This document shows, one piece after another, positions 43,903 through 53,176 of a stretch of 64,000 bases of DNA; the first letter of the stretch is position 1; each line of letters starts with the position of its first letter. The translations under genes were made by a program, and so were the position numbers. Origin of the DNA: Chitinophagaceae bacterium. GTDB taxonomy: Bacteria; Bacteroidota; Bacteroidia; Chitinophagales; Chitinophagaceae. Location of the stretch: contig JANINS010000003.1 of the NCBI GenBank assembly GCA_024508725.1, forward strand, positions 62,001 to 126,000, read 5' to 3'. The notes beneath the pieces were generated by a model. That model was not told the DNA's origin. It did no database searches and was given only the letters and a program-made list of their open reading frames with translations.

Positions 43903-45246
43903 TCAGGCTTGTTTGGTTCGCAAACGATTTGGTTTTGCCAGCTTCAAAGCATTCGACCATACCATTTTCGGATGATAATAGTTGAAATTAAATATGTTGA
44001 TGTGCTGGTTTTTAAGATAGATCAGGTAGCCAATAAAAATCATCATCTCTGCTACAGGCCAGGCAATTGCTGCTCCGGTAATTCCATACCCACTAATACA
44101 TACGAGTAGTAAGATGATGTTTAATACAAATCCTGTTGTAATGAAAATGATCTGGGCAGTATCTTTCTTCAGATTCAAAAGCACCTGCTGGCCCAATGCT
44201 GCATTTACGGTAGAAAAGAACAAAGCCACCGCTAAGATTCTCAATATCGATGAAGCCTGATCGAATGCTGCTCCAAAGAAAATATGTATCAAAGGATCTG
44301 CAATGATCATTGTACCGGCAGTAATCACGATCGCAACTAAAATGAGATAAGGGAATGAACGGTGAATTCTATCGATACCATCGGTATAGGATCTTGCAAA
44401 TGCTTCACCGATGTATGGAAAAAGAACTGTGTTCAGCGGCATTGATACGATAGACTGAATAATAATAATCATTCTTAATGCAGCAGAATAATATCCAACT
44501 TCTGCACTGGTAAGTAAAAATCCTGCAACTACAATTCCTGTTGAAGAAGCCTGGTTAGTGATCCACCATATCAACGAAAGCGACTTATTCTCATTCAATG
44601 TTGTCAGAACTTTTCTGAACCTGATCCAATACAACTTCAGCTTATATTTCTTAATAGCGTAGTAAAATGAAATTCCACTTACAAGAATATGAGCAAGGCT
44701 GGTTATTAATGGATGATAGATATAATCGCTTTTCTCTCTCACCATTAACACTACCGCTACTGAGAAAAGTAATTTAGATACGAAACTAAACACAGCGTAA
44801 CGCCTGGACTCCTGCATACCATTGTATAACCAGCTTGGATTAATGATCCAGCCAATACACATCAGGTAAGTAAAAATGGCTAAGAGTTTTTCTTCCCTTA
44901 ATTGCTGAATGCTGAAAAGGCAAAAGAGAAAGATAATGGTAGATATTCCGCAAATGAAAAGCTTGGATAAGGTTATTCTACTGAAGAGTTCACTGATCTT
45001 TTCTTTATCTCCTTTAAAACCGATGATCTGTCTTGTTCCATACAGATCAAAACCGGCATTCACCAACATGATAAAATAACCTACAAAAGCAAATGCATAG
45101 TTTACAGCACCGTATTTATCAGGACCAATGATCCTTGAAATGATCGGCAAAGTGATCATCGGCAGTACATAATTGCCGATCTGTAAAATAGAAAGCGAAA
45201 GGAAATTGGACAATGTTTTCCCTTTACTTCCGGAAGATGCTTGCAT
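43903..45246 (-). CDS. Wzx-like polysaccharide flippase
   Basis: A 447 aa MATE/MOP-superfamily membrane protein from ATG 45246; a TTG 60 bases upstream is the only alternative. About 12 to 14 hydrophobic segments, starting LSILQIGNYVLPMITLPIIS, move lipid-linked repeat units across the inner membrane. It is the first gene after the NusG-like gene, with a terminator-like hairpin between them. Confidence 0.9.
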   Translation of the reverse strand: MQASSGSKGKTLSNFLSLSILQIGNYVLPMITLPIISRIIGPDKYGAVNYAFAFVGYFIMLVNAGFDLYGTRQIIGFKGDKEKISELFSRITLSKLFICGISTIIFLFCLFSIQQLREEKLLAIFTYLMCIGWIINPSWLYNGMQESRRYAVFSFVSKLLFSVAVVLMVREKSDYIYHPLITSLAHILVSGISFYYAIKKYKLKLYWIRFRKVLTTLNENKSLSLIWWITNQASSTGIVVAGFLLTSAEVGYYSAALRMIIIIQSIVSMPLNTVLFPYIGEAFARSYTDGIDRIHRSFPYLILVAIVITAGTMIIADPLIHIFFGAAFDQASSILRILAVALFFSTVNAALGQQVLLNLKKDTAQIIFITTGFVLNIILLLVCISGYGITGAAIAWPVAEMMIFIGYLIYLKNQHINIFNFNYYHPKMVWSNALKLAKPNRLRTKQA

Positions 45247-45272
45247 ATAATTGGTAGTAGGTTTATTAAAAG

Positions 45273-45325
45273 AAAAAGTGCTCTTTAAAGCGAGAACAAA
45301 TTCCAAGCCTTAAAGAACACTTTTT
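45273..45325 (-). promoter_or_regulatory. Terminator-like attenuator between the NusG-like and flippase genes
   Basis: Stem AAAAAGTG-C-TCTTTAA / TTAAAGA-A-CACTTTTT with one mismatch and a 21-base loop; a T-rich run follows on the minus strand. It lies just after the NusG-like stop and 27 bases before the Wzx ATG, so polymerase must pass it to reach the glycan genes. It is a plausible target of processive antitermination. Confidence 0.65.
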
Positions 45326-45327
45326 AA

Positions 45328-45870
45328 TTAACCTGCATTAGAATACTGATGTCTTGCAGGAGCTTCCATAACCTTAGGCATAGAAACTACTTTTACATCA
45401 GCTGGCTTCGACGCTACAACTCTAAAACCGATTGTAGGCAGATCCAGTTTGTAATTCTCTGCAGATATTTCTGATCCATACTTGTAAGTACTTGTAGTGT
45501 TACCGTACACAACGTTCAGAGAACGGATATCGGTTTTCTCAACACTTACATTTGTATGGTTATATAAGAAATCTTTGATCATGTGGATCTCATCTTCTTT
45601 GATCACTGCTGGCTTACCTAACCAATAAAGAACGTTTACCACTCCATTGATCTTCTTCAAAGCCTGAACATCTTTCTCAGCGATCTTTACAAATACACAT
45701 GAGGTAAATAAAGGTTGTTCATGCTTTTTTCCGAGTGTCCACCATTTTCCAGTTGTCTTGTTAACCGGGCAAAAAGCTTCAATATTTTTTTTGCTTAACT
45801 CTTTTGCCACTTTCGTTTCCATTCCCTGCCTAGTGTAGACTACATGCCATTCGTAAAGATTTCTTTCCAT
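45328..45870 (-). CDS. NusG-like transcription antiterminator (UpxY/RfaH type), NGN domain only
   Basis: A 180 aa protein from ATG 45870. It has a clear NGN domain (EWHVVYTRQGMETKVAKEL; PLFTSCVFVKI; NVLYWLGKPAVI). Such specialised NusG paralogues bind RNA polymerase and let it read through terminators in long capsule and exopolysaccharide operons, as UpxY does in Bacteroides. The C-terminal part (about residues 120-180) does not show the usual KOW motif, so this variant may lack ribosome or Rho contacts. It precedes the flippase gene and a terminator-like hairpin. Confidence 0.88.
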   Translation of the reverse strand: MERNLYEWHVVYTRQGMETKVAKELSKKNIEAFCPVNKTTGKWWTLGKKHEQPLFTSCVFVKIAEKDVQALKKINGVVNVLYWLGKPAVIKEDEIHMIKDFLYNHTNVSVEKTDIRSLNVVYGNTTSTYKYGSEISAENYKLDLPTIGFRVVASKPADVKVVSMPKVMEAPARHQYSNAG

Positions 45871-46105
45871 GATTGAGCTTTTTTCGATTGTTCTGAATTT
45901 AATTCCCACCTTTTGATTCGTCGTTTGTTCTTGTCTATTTCCGAGCTCGTGCTCAATAGTAGTAATTCAAAAAAAAGTGCCAATTTCAATTCGATTAACA
46001 GAGATGCGAAAAAAATGTTGTCATTTATTTGGAGTTTTCTAACCTATACTATTGATTGATAATTTATAAGTATGCTCTCTTACTCAGTAAATATTATCAG
46101 TATAA

Positions 46106-46137
46106 AAAAAGAAAGCCCCATATGGAGCTTTCTTTTT
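46106..46137 (-). terminator. Terminator after the Wzc-like kinase gene
   Basis: Stem AAAAAGAAAGC / GCTTTCTTTTT with an inner CCA/TGG stem, T-rich on the minus strand, 26 bases past the 46163 stop. It separates wza-wzc from the NusG-led operon. Confidence 0.85.
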
Positions 46138-46162
46138 ACAAATGCTTTACACTTGACTTATG

Positions 46163-48529
46163 TTACAGCTGCTTTATTGGTTTATAACTTTTGTGGTAAA
46201 CCCCATTTTTTCTCAACAGAAATTTTGAGAGCAGCTTTGTATTGTAAGATGTTTGCTTATATCCGTAGCCAAAACCTTTTGTCTTTAGAATAAATCCTCT
46301 CGATTTAATACCATTAAATACCAAAGCAAGATTTTTGAGCGGCTTTAATTCGTTCACTTCATCCAGTTTCTTTACAAATGATTTAGATGTGAAGCGATGG
46401 CGAACAACATACAATGTCAGGTCTGCATAATCAGATATAATATAAGGATCAGACGAAGTATTTACCGCAGGACTATCGATCACTACATGATCGTAATGCT
46501 GTTCCAGGTATTGCAGCAGAGCCTCCCAGTTATCGCCAAGGAAGAGTTCAGTTGAATTGGCAACGGCCTCACCTGTTCCAATAAATGATAGATTTTTATG
46601 CCCGGTAGGTTTGATCACGTCTACCGGATTTCTTACTTCCCCCGATAAGAACTCGGTTAAACCTGCAACACCAACGCTTTTGAAAGTTCTGCTCATCTGC
46701 TGGTTGTCCATATCGGTATCTATCAGAATAACGGATTTACCGGCAGCAGCAAGATTTAGTGCCAGGTTTGCACTGGTAAACGACTTGCCTTCTCCATCAG
46801 CACTTGAAGTGATCAATATGGTTTTTACTTCCGAATTCTTGCTAAATAGACCCGCTGCTGTATTCAATTGCTTGAATTCTTCCTGGGTTGACGCATAATC
46901 TCTTCCAGTTAAAAGCATCTGCTTTCCTTTCTTTATATAAGATATTTCTCCAAGTAAAGGATAAGACGTATGCTTTTCAATATCACTTCTAAACAAAACT
47001 TTGTTTGTAAGAATATCTCTATAAATAATATATCCGATCGTAAGCATTACAGCCAATATAATGGCACCACCATACGTGAACATTTTATTTGGGCTCACCG
47101 GTATCACTGAAGCTTTTGCAGTATCGATCACCTGAATTTCTGCAATGGATGAGGAGTAAGCCAGTGCTGTTTGCTCTCTTTTCTGCAATAAAAAATTATA
47201 CAAAGTGTTCAATGTTGATTGCTCACGGCTAACATTGATCAGCTCTCTTTCTTTAGCAGGAATGGTTTCTAAAACTGAATTATAACTGCTGTTGGTTAAA
47301 TTAAGATTGCTCCTGCTAGCCTGCAGATTGACACGCTGATTTCTAACATTCTCAAGAATCGATGGACGTAAGCTGCTGATCTGGCTTGTAACGGATTGTA
47401 ACGCCGGATTGTTTTCAGCCGTTGTTTGCTTCATCTTCTCGTATTGCAATTCAGCATCATAGTATTTTTCTAATAACTTCCCCAACAAAGGATCATTAAC
47501 ACCTAATGTTGATGGAACAATTCCTGAAGCGGCATCTTTACTATTTACATATTTCTCAACCTGGTCTAATACTGATAACTGAACATTCAGATCTGCCAAC
47601 TTTTGATCATTCATGGCAACATTCTGAAGGTATAAGCGGCTTTGATCGGTAAGATTTACCACACCTTTCGCTGATCTGTAATTTTGTATACGACCTTCCA
47701 CACTATTGAGATCGCTTAATACTTTTCCGATCCTTTGATCAAGAAAAGCCATTGTGTTCCTGGCATTTTCAGTCTTCGTAACAACTGTAGATTCGTTATA
47801 CTTTTTTATTACAGCGTTCACAACATCTTCACCTCTTTCAGGAACATCATCTTTATACTTGAACTTAACGATACTTGAAAGCTTGCCTACTGAACTAACA
47901 TCCAGACCTGCATAAACACCTTCGGTTACACTTGTAGGGTCTACAAGCGTAAAACTGAGTTGCCCTTTCTCTGATTTTTTAAACCGTGGATTCTGGGAAA
48001 ACTTCAACCGGCCGTAATCTGTTGATACGAATTGATTGATCGGGTATTGCTTATCACCAATCTGAACCGTTTTTTTATTGAAATCGTATGAGTACTTTAT
48101 TTTTTCTTTCAGCGGAGTAAGATTATCCGGGTCTTCTGCTTCAATCACAACAGGAGAAGAGAGATAAGCCGAAGAAGTTTTTACTCTCCCCTTAAGATAC
48201 ATTGGAGCATAAAGCTTAAGGTCTTTCACAACCTCATCAACGAATTTTTTAGAATGAATGATCTCTACCTCATTCTCAACAATACTCTTTGGTGCCAGGG
48301 TATTGATCGAACTTGTTACTGCATCTTCATCAACACCTTTCTTTTCATCCTTTACTTTTATAGTTGCAGCGATCTCATATACCGGTGCTTTCACTTTCAG
48401 GTAAACCCAGGCCAGCATCAGGCATGGAATTACCAGCATCACCAGCAATGGCCAATAAGGAATATACTTGTGACTAAGATCATCTAACAATGTTGTTGAA
48501 CTGCCTGTTGTTCTTGTTACCTTCTTCAT
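46163..48529 (-). CDS. Wzc-like polysaccharide co-polymerase and tyrosine autokinase
   Basis: A 788 aa inner-membrane protein controlling chain length and export. A Wzz-type periplasmic domain lies between two membrane segments (about residues 25-48 and 488-508) with a coiled-coil middle and the CapA-like proline/YINSK-style region. The cytosolic BY-kinase domain has Walker A SADGEGKS (about 576-583), Walker A' VILIDTDMD, and Walker B VVIDSP. The C-terminus is Tyr-rich (GFGYGYKQTSYN, VYHKSYKP), as expected for autophosphorylation. It starts two bases after the Wza-like gene. Confidence 0.93.
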   Translation of the reverse strand: MKKVTRTTGSSTTLLDDLSHKYIPYWPLLVMLVIPCLMLAWVYLKVKAPVYEIAATIKVKDEKKGVDEDAVTSSINTLAPKSIVENEVEIIHSKKFVDEVVKDLKLYAPMYLKGRVKTSSAYLSSPVVIEAEDPDNLTPLKEKIKYSYDFNKKTVQIGDKQYPINQFVSTDYGRLKFSQNPRFKKSEKGQLSFTLVDPTSVTEGVYAGLDVSSVGKLSSIVKFKYKDDVPERGEDVVNAVIKKYNESTVVTKTENARNTMAFLDQRIGKVLSDLNSVEGRIQNYRSAKGVVNLTDQSRLYLQNVAMNDQKLADLNVQLSVLDQVEKYVNSKDAASGIVPSTLGVNDPLLGKLLEKYYDAELQYEKMKQTTAENNPALQSVTSQISSLRPSILENVRNQRVNLQASRSNLNLTNSSYNSVLETIPAKERELINVSREQSTLNTLYNFLLQKREQTALAYSSSIAEIQVIDTAKASVIPVSPNKMFTYGGAIILAVMLTIGYIIYRDILTNKVLFRSDIEKHTSYPLLGEISYIKKGKQMLLTGRDYASTQEEFKQLNTAAGLFSKNSEVKTILITSSADGEGKSFTSANLALNLAAAGKSVILIDTDMDNQQMSRTFKSVGVAGLTEFLSGEVRNPVDVIKPTGHKNLSFIGTGEAVANSTELFLGDNWEALLQYLEQHYDHVVIDSPAVNTSSDPYIISDYADLTLYVVRHRFTSKSFVKKLDEVNELKPLKNLALVFNGIKSRGFILKTKGFGYGYKQTSYNTKLLSKFLLRKNGVYHKSYKPIKQL

Positions 48530-48531
48530 CT

Positions 48532-49323
48532 TTAACGTGTTAATCTGTCTATGATAATTGCCAGGAATGATAATCCACTTAAAATTGCCGGAAGTGTTTG
48601 CCTGATCGTTGTTGTGCTTCCAATTTTTGATTTATTGGTCTCTACATACACAACATCATTATTTTTTAAATAATAATATGGAGAGGTAGAAACGAAATTT
48701 GGAGAGGTAAGATCCAGTCGTTGAGTGATCTTTTTGCCATCTTCTACTCTTATCAATAAAATTTTATCCCTTTCTGAAAACATGGTAAGATCTCCAGCCA
48801 TACCCAAAGCTTCGAGGAGTGAGAGTCTTCCGTTTGTAGCATAAACCACTGTTGGCCTGTTTACTTCACCAAGAACAGTCACTTTAAAATTCATCAAGCG
48901 AATATTGACGATAGGATCAACCAAAAGTTTTTTTGAGGAAAGTGTATACGCTAAAGTATCTGCCAATTGTTTCAAGGTCAATCCTTCTGCATGAACCTTT
49001 CCTACTAAAGGAAAAACAAAATTTCCCTGCTCATCAACCAGGTAACCTGTAGTGATTGAGCTTACACCATTACCGCTTGAAGATGAAATAACTGACTGAT
49101 TAGGTTTATTAAACACTTCTGTGGCCTCAGGATTTGGGCTTGAAACAATGATGCTTAACTGATCTGTTTTCTGAATTGTTGGCTCTATCTGCTGATCAGT
49201 AAATACAGCATTTTGAATGTTGTTGAAATTCGTGGCTCTTTTCGTGTTAACGCAAGATGAAAAAGTAATTGCAGCAGCAATACTAAAAAACAAGTACCTC
49301 AGCATAGGAAATCTTTGTTGCAT
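48532..49323 (-). CDS. Wza-like polysaccharide export lipoprotein
   Basis: A 263 aa outer-membrane export protein. A signal peptide with lipobox FSSC (Cys24) is followed by the Poly_export domain (TDQLSIIVSSPNPEATEVFN, then GYLVDEQGNFVFPLVGKVHA) and one SLBB domain (FKVTVLGEVNRPTVVYA, LSLLEALGMAGDLTMFSERD). It ends with a short hydrophobic C-terminus. It forms the channel by which the polymer leaves the cell, acting with the kinase encoded just after it. Divided from the upstream surface-protein gene by about 200 bases in which I see no clear promoter. Confidence 0.92.
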   Translation of the reverse strand: MQQRFPMLRYLFFSIAAAITFSSCVNTKRATNFNNIQNAVFTDQQIEPTIQKTDQLSIIVSSPNPEATEVFNKPNQSVISSSSGNGVSSITTGYLVDEQGNFVFPLVGKVHAEGLTLKQLADTLAYTLSSKKLLVDPIVNIRLMNFKVTVLGEVNRPTVVYATNGRLSLLEALGMAGDLTMFSERDKILLIRVEDGKKITQRLDLTSPNFVSTSPYYYLKNNDVVYVETNKSKIGSTTTIRQTLPAILSGLSFLAIIIDRLTR

Positions 49324-49531
49324 GAAAGCTTATTGATTGTAATAGGATAGTGTTATCAGCTATTCAAAATCTTATCCATTCTTAGCTAATGCCATCTTAT
49401 AGTAATAACCACTACTCGTAAAACATTAACCGACAGTGATATCTGAGCTGACAAAAAGCTTATTTGACAATTTCTAAGCCATAGTAATTGTGTAAGGAGA
49501 GAATTGTTGAAGTGTGATTTTTTTCTACAGG

Positions 49532-51463
49532 TTAACGAGTCAGGTATAGCCATCCATTTAATTTGGGTGAGCCATCTCTCAGGTCTATCACATAATAATA
49601 AGTAGCAGCAGGAACGGGTTGACCATTCCTGGTACCATCCCAGGCTTTGTAGTTTCTTGTACGAAGCACCTCTCTTCCGTAACGATCAAACAGAAATACT
49701 TCTGCCAATGGATAACTGTTCAAGCCAGGAATCTCCCATCTGTCATTGTAACTGTCGCCATTAGGTGAAAAAGCATTAGGAATAATGATCTCTTTGTAGA
49801 TTGTAACTCGTACTGTATCCTGATCTATTCCACAACCGGCAGTACTTTCTACATGCAGTACATAAGCAGTATCAACCAAAGGAGATATTGTTGGATTTAA
49901 AGATTGTATACCGGTGATAGAATAATTGGGAGTCCAATAATAAAGTATGCTATCACCTGTTGCTGTACCCTGAAGTTGGGTGCTTGTTCCTTTTAAAATA
50001 AAGCGATCAGTTCCTGCATTAGCCATTGGCTTTCGAAGTACACGTATAAAAGCATAAGCTGTATCAGTGCAACCCTGGACATTCGTTCCCACAACTGAAA
50101 AAGTTGTAGTAGCACCAGGTTTTACTGATATTGGATTAGCATTTCGATCAGCAAGTCCGGAACCAGGGATCCATTCATAACTATCTGCTCCGGAAGCAGA
50201 CAATTGCAAGCTATCGCCTTCGCAAATTGTGGTAGAATCATGGTTCAACTGTACAGTAGGTTTACCAACTATTACTACATCCACAGAATCTTTCCAGCTA
50301 CAATTCGCCTTCGCTATTGTGGCAAAATATCTTCCGCTATTACCCGATTGTGCATTCGTAATGTTCACATTGCTTCCCGAGGCTGAGAACGCTGCAGGAC
50401 CTGTCCAGCTAACTGATGATTCTGGTGTGATAGCGGAAAGTTGTATGGTACCACTTTCACAAACCGGTGAATTAGACGACACACTCAATTCTGGAACTTC
50501 TGTTACATAGATCGATAGTATTTGTGAAGATACACGACACTTAGCTGAACCAATATTTCCTGATTCTGCTGTGTTTACTCTGAACAAGTGATCACCAGGA
50601 AGTGCATTAGAATCGAAAGTTTCTGTGTATGTTGTAGAAGTCGCTCCAGGTATATCAGTCCAGTTACCATTGGTATTTTTTTGCCATTGGTAGGTTGGAT
50701 TTACATAACCAGGCGATGATTGTGCAGTGAATGTGTACGTTTTGGATGCACCACCACAAAGCGTATCGGAAGTTGAACCAGATCCTGCAATAGAAGAGTT
50801 GATCTGTGGTCCACATGGGCGAAAAGTGATATCATCCAAACCAAGATCGTTTCCACAACCACCCGGAGCATTATTTACCATTCGAAGAATCACATCAGAT
50901 ACGCCTGCCGGGGTAGTGAAGAAAAAGCCATATTGCCTCCACTGTGGAGGTGTAGATGCAGAAATACTATTGGTATTATAAGATTGGATCAACGTTCCAT
51001 CCATTCGCTCAATTCTAAATGTAATATTTGGATCGATGATCTGCGTAGCACCATAGCACAGTACAGGTTTTTTTACATTGATCACCCATGATGCAAATTC
51101 ATAGGTAGTACCAGGGCAAAGTCCACGAACCGTATCTAAATAAAAATCACCTGGGGCATAAGAAGCATTTACCAACATGAAGTAACCATTGGCATCACCA
51201 GTATGATCGGTCACTGTAAACCATGTGGTATCAAAACAATTTTCTGTTCTGTTACGAATAGCATAATTACCATCTTTAGGACAGTCTGTATTTACAAATG
51301 TGTAATTAGTAGATGCAGCAGTGATCTGCGGACCTGGATTAGGTCCTGCACCGAAAGTGATGTTTATGATCGGATCACCCAAACTTCCCTGGCAGATCTG
51401 TGCAATTGTACTTCCCAATACTCCACAGATCAACAGTAACGTACAATAAATCTTTTGAAACAT
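49532..51463 (-). CDS. Surface protein with Ig-like domains and T9SS type B (gliding) C-terminal domain
   Basis: A 643 aa protein with signal peptide ending IAQ. The N-terminal 240 residues form a beta-rich domain (LCPGTTYEFASWVINVKKPV and GGCGNDLGLDDITFRPCGPQ) resembling those of adhesion-type gliding proteins. Then come Ig/PKD-like repeats. The C-terminus begins IIIPNAFSPNGDSYNDRWEI and ends GWLYLTR, the gliding-motility C-terminal domain used for type IX export. It probably contacts substrates or neighbours at the surface. It lies next to the export genes but is a separate unit. Confidence 0.9.
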   Translation of the reverse strand: MFQKIYCTLLLICGVLGSTIAQICQGSLGDPIINITFGAGPNPGPQITAASTNYTFVNTDCPKDGNYAIRNRTENCFDTTWFTVTDHTGDANGYFMLVNASYAPGDFYLDTVRGLCPGTTYEFASWVINVKKPVLCYGATQIIDPNITFRIERMDGTLIQSYNTNSISASTPPQWRQYGFFFTTPAGVSDVILRMVNNAPGGCGNDLGLDDITFRPCGPQINSSIAGSGSTSDTLCGGASKTYTFTAQSSPGYVNPTYQWQKNTNGNWTDIPGATSTTYTETFDSNALPGDHLFRVNTAESGNIGSAKCRVSSQILSIYVTEVPELSVSSNSPVCESGTIQLSAITPESSVSWTGPAAFSASGSNVNITNAQSGNSGRYFATIAKANCSWKDSVDVVIVGKPTVQLNHDSTTICEGDSLQLSASGADSYEWIPGSGLADRNANPISVKPGATTTFSVVGTNVQGCTDTAYAFIRVLRKPMANAGTDRFILKGTSTQLQGTATGDSILYYWTPNYSITGIQSLNPTISPLVDTAYVLHVESTAGCGIDQDTVRVTIYKEIIIPNAFSPNGDSYNDRWEIPGLNSYPLAEVFLFDRYGREVLRTRNYKAWDGTRNGQPVPAATYYYVIDLRDGSPKLNGWLYLTR

Positions 51464-51547
51464 AGGTATGCTGGTTCTATAAGCCAGATGTATGCCATAA
51501 ACTGATTTTCAAAAGATGAATTCGTTTGGTGATTTTGTTACACAAAA

Positions 51548-51569
51548 AAAGGAGACCGAAGTCTCCTTT
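51548..51569 (-). terminator. Terminator after the M48 protease gene
   Basis: Perfect stem AAAGGAGAC / GTCTCCTTT with loop CGAA and a T-run on the minus strand, 21 bases past the stop. Confidence 0.88.
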
Positions 51570-51589
51570 AATAAAAAGAAAAAATCCGC

Positions 51590-53038
51590 TTATTGTCCTA
51601 CAACTTTAATCAACGTTCCCTTTGTAACATTATCGGTCAACTTTAGTCCATTTAAAATTGCCAGTTCTTCAAATCTTGTCTGAGGAATGTTGAAATCTTT
51701 AAATGCCTGTGATAGGGTTGTATTTGCTGCAATGGTTTTCAACCGAACTCTTTCAGGCTTCCTGTTCAACTTAGATGCATCTGTAAGTTGCCTGAAACTT
51801 TGTATGGCATTATTGAATGTATTCAAATAAGAACTGAAATCATTCACACCGGTAACACCAATAAAATGATAGATGCTACCCTGGAATTGGATAAAGTAAT
51901 TAAGCGTTCTTACACTTGATGCAGGTTGCTCCTGGTTAACCTGGTCTGCTACAACATACATTGCAGGCAATCCATTCACTGTAGTAGTTTGAGATTCCAC
52001 CACCTGTAATTTGTATTGTTGAACTGCGGCATTCGCTGCTTCCTGTAAAGTTTTTCCCTGGCCCAGTGTAAAGATCAATAAAGCTTTACCATCTTTTTGA
52101 GCAAGCTGAACAGATTGAGGCGTGTTCTGGTACAACCAATCAGTTGGTGTGCTAAACTGGAATTTTAAAACGGGATGATAGAACACGTTATTCTCCCTGA
52201 ATCCTTGTCTTGGATCTTCTCCATAAATAATTCCTTCAATTCTTTTCAGATAACTATTTCTGTTTACCTGTGGATTGGTAACGTTTAATTTTTGTTGCCA
52301 TTCGGTAGCAAGTTGATTTACTGTTACATTCCTGTCTCCAGGATCGGGATGTGTTGACAGGAATTCTGGTAATTCCGAACTACCTGATTGCTGTCCTTGT
52401 CTTTGCAAAGTGGTAAAAAAAGCAGCCATCTGGTGAGCATCATAGTTCACTTTTGTAGAATATTCCACACCAAGCCTGTCTGCTTCACGTTCATCATCCC
52501 GGCCGAATTTTAAAAACATCAAACCCAAACCCTGGGAAGCTACATTGGCAAATTTCCCCAGTTCTGGATTGATGATCACACCTGCAAGAATACCTACCTG
52601 ACCCAGTATCTGGTTTCTTTGTTGTGCAACGGAATGCCTTGCTGCAACATGACCTATTTCATGTCCTAACACACCGGCAAAATCAGCTTCGCTGTTGAAG
52701 TGAGCCATGATTCCCCTGGTTACATAAACATATCCACCCGGAACAGCGAAGGCATTTAATATTTCAGAATCGATCACACGAAAATAATATGTAATGTTAG
52801 GGCGATGTGAGATCGCTGCCATTTCCTTGCCTTTTACAGAAACAAAATTCTGCAGCGAAGAATCTTCATACAAACCATATTGAGCAATGATCTGCGGATC
52901 ACTCTCCTGCCCCATTTGAATTTCCTGGGCTTCTGACATGAAGACGATCTGGCTTTTACCCGTAACAGGATTTCGGGCACATGAATAAATTGTAAAGGCA
53001 GCCACTGCAACACTGCATACAACCATTAAATTTCTCAT
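51590..53038 (-). CDS. M48 family metalloprotease lipoprotein, BepA-like, with C-terminal LysM-like end
   Basis: A 482 aa envelope protease. The signal peptide has lipobox IYSC (Cys20). The catalytic motif HEIGHVAARH (His126, Glu127, His130) and the third ligand in DEREADRLGVEY are present. Family members such as BepA check outer-membrane protein assembly. The last 50 residues (LKTIAANTTLSQAFKDFNIP ... NGLKL) resemble a LysM/peptidoglycan-binding fold. Monocistronic, divergent from the araC gene, with a promoter-like element upstream and a terminator after it. Confidence 0.9.
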   Translation of the reverse strand: MRNLMVVCSVAVAAFTIYSCARNPVTGKSQIVFMSEAQEIQMGQESDPQIIAQYGLYEDSSLQNFVSVKGKEMAAISHRPNITYYFRVIDSEILNAFAVPGGYVYVTRGIMAHFNSEADFAGVLGHEIGHVAARHSVAQQRNQILGQVGILAGVIINPELGKFANVASQGLGLMFLKFGRDDEREADRLGVEYSTKVNYDAHQMAAFFTTLQRQGQQSGSSELPEFLSTHPDPGDRNVTVNQLATEWQQKLNVTNPQVNRNSYLKRIEGIIYGEDPRQGFRENNVFYHPVLKFQFSTPTDWLYQNTPQSVQLAQKDGKALLIFTLGQGKTLQEAANAAVQQYKLQVVESQTTTVNGLPAMYVVADQVNQEQPASSVRTLNYFIQFQGSIYHFIGVTGVNDFSSYLNTFNNAIQSFRQLTDASKLNRKPERVRLKTIAANTTLSQAFKDFNIPQTRFEELAILNGLKLTDNVTKGTLIKVVGQ

Positions 53039-53066
53039 ATCTACTGAATTGAATATCTACAATAAG

Positions 53067-53074
53067 CAAAGATA
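53067..53074 (-). promoter_or_regulatory. Possible -7 promoter element of the M48 protease gene
   Basis: TATCTTTG on the minus strand matches TAnnTTTG, 28 bases upstream of the start. A clear -33 TTG is missing. Confidence 0.42.
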
Positions 53075-53176
53075 CTGCCACACAGAATGATTTTCAGCGG
53101 ATTAAGCTTTTTGATGAGTGGTGGTATAGTGGTGCTAAAACATTTTATCGCATCACAAGCAGAGATAATTTCGGGT

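Noticed and set aside
45871-46105. Promoter of the NusG-like gene
   Set aside because: No TAnnTTTG match on the minus strand; a promoter must be here given the upstream terminator but cannot be pointed out.
49324-49531. Promoter or riboswitch upstream of the Wza-like gene
   Set aside because: I searched the 208-base gap for TAnnTTTG and for strong hairpins on both strands and found no convincing one.
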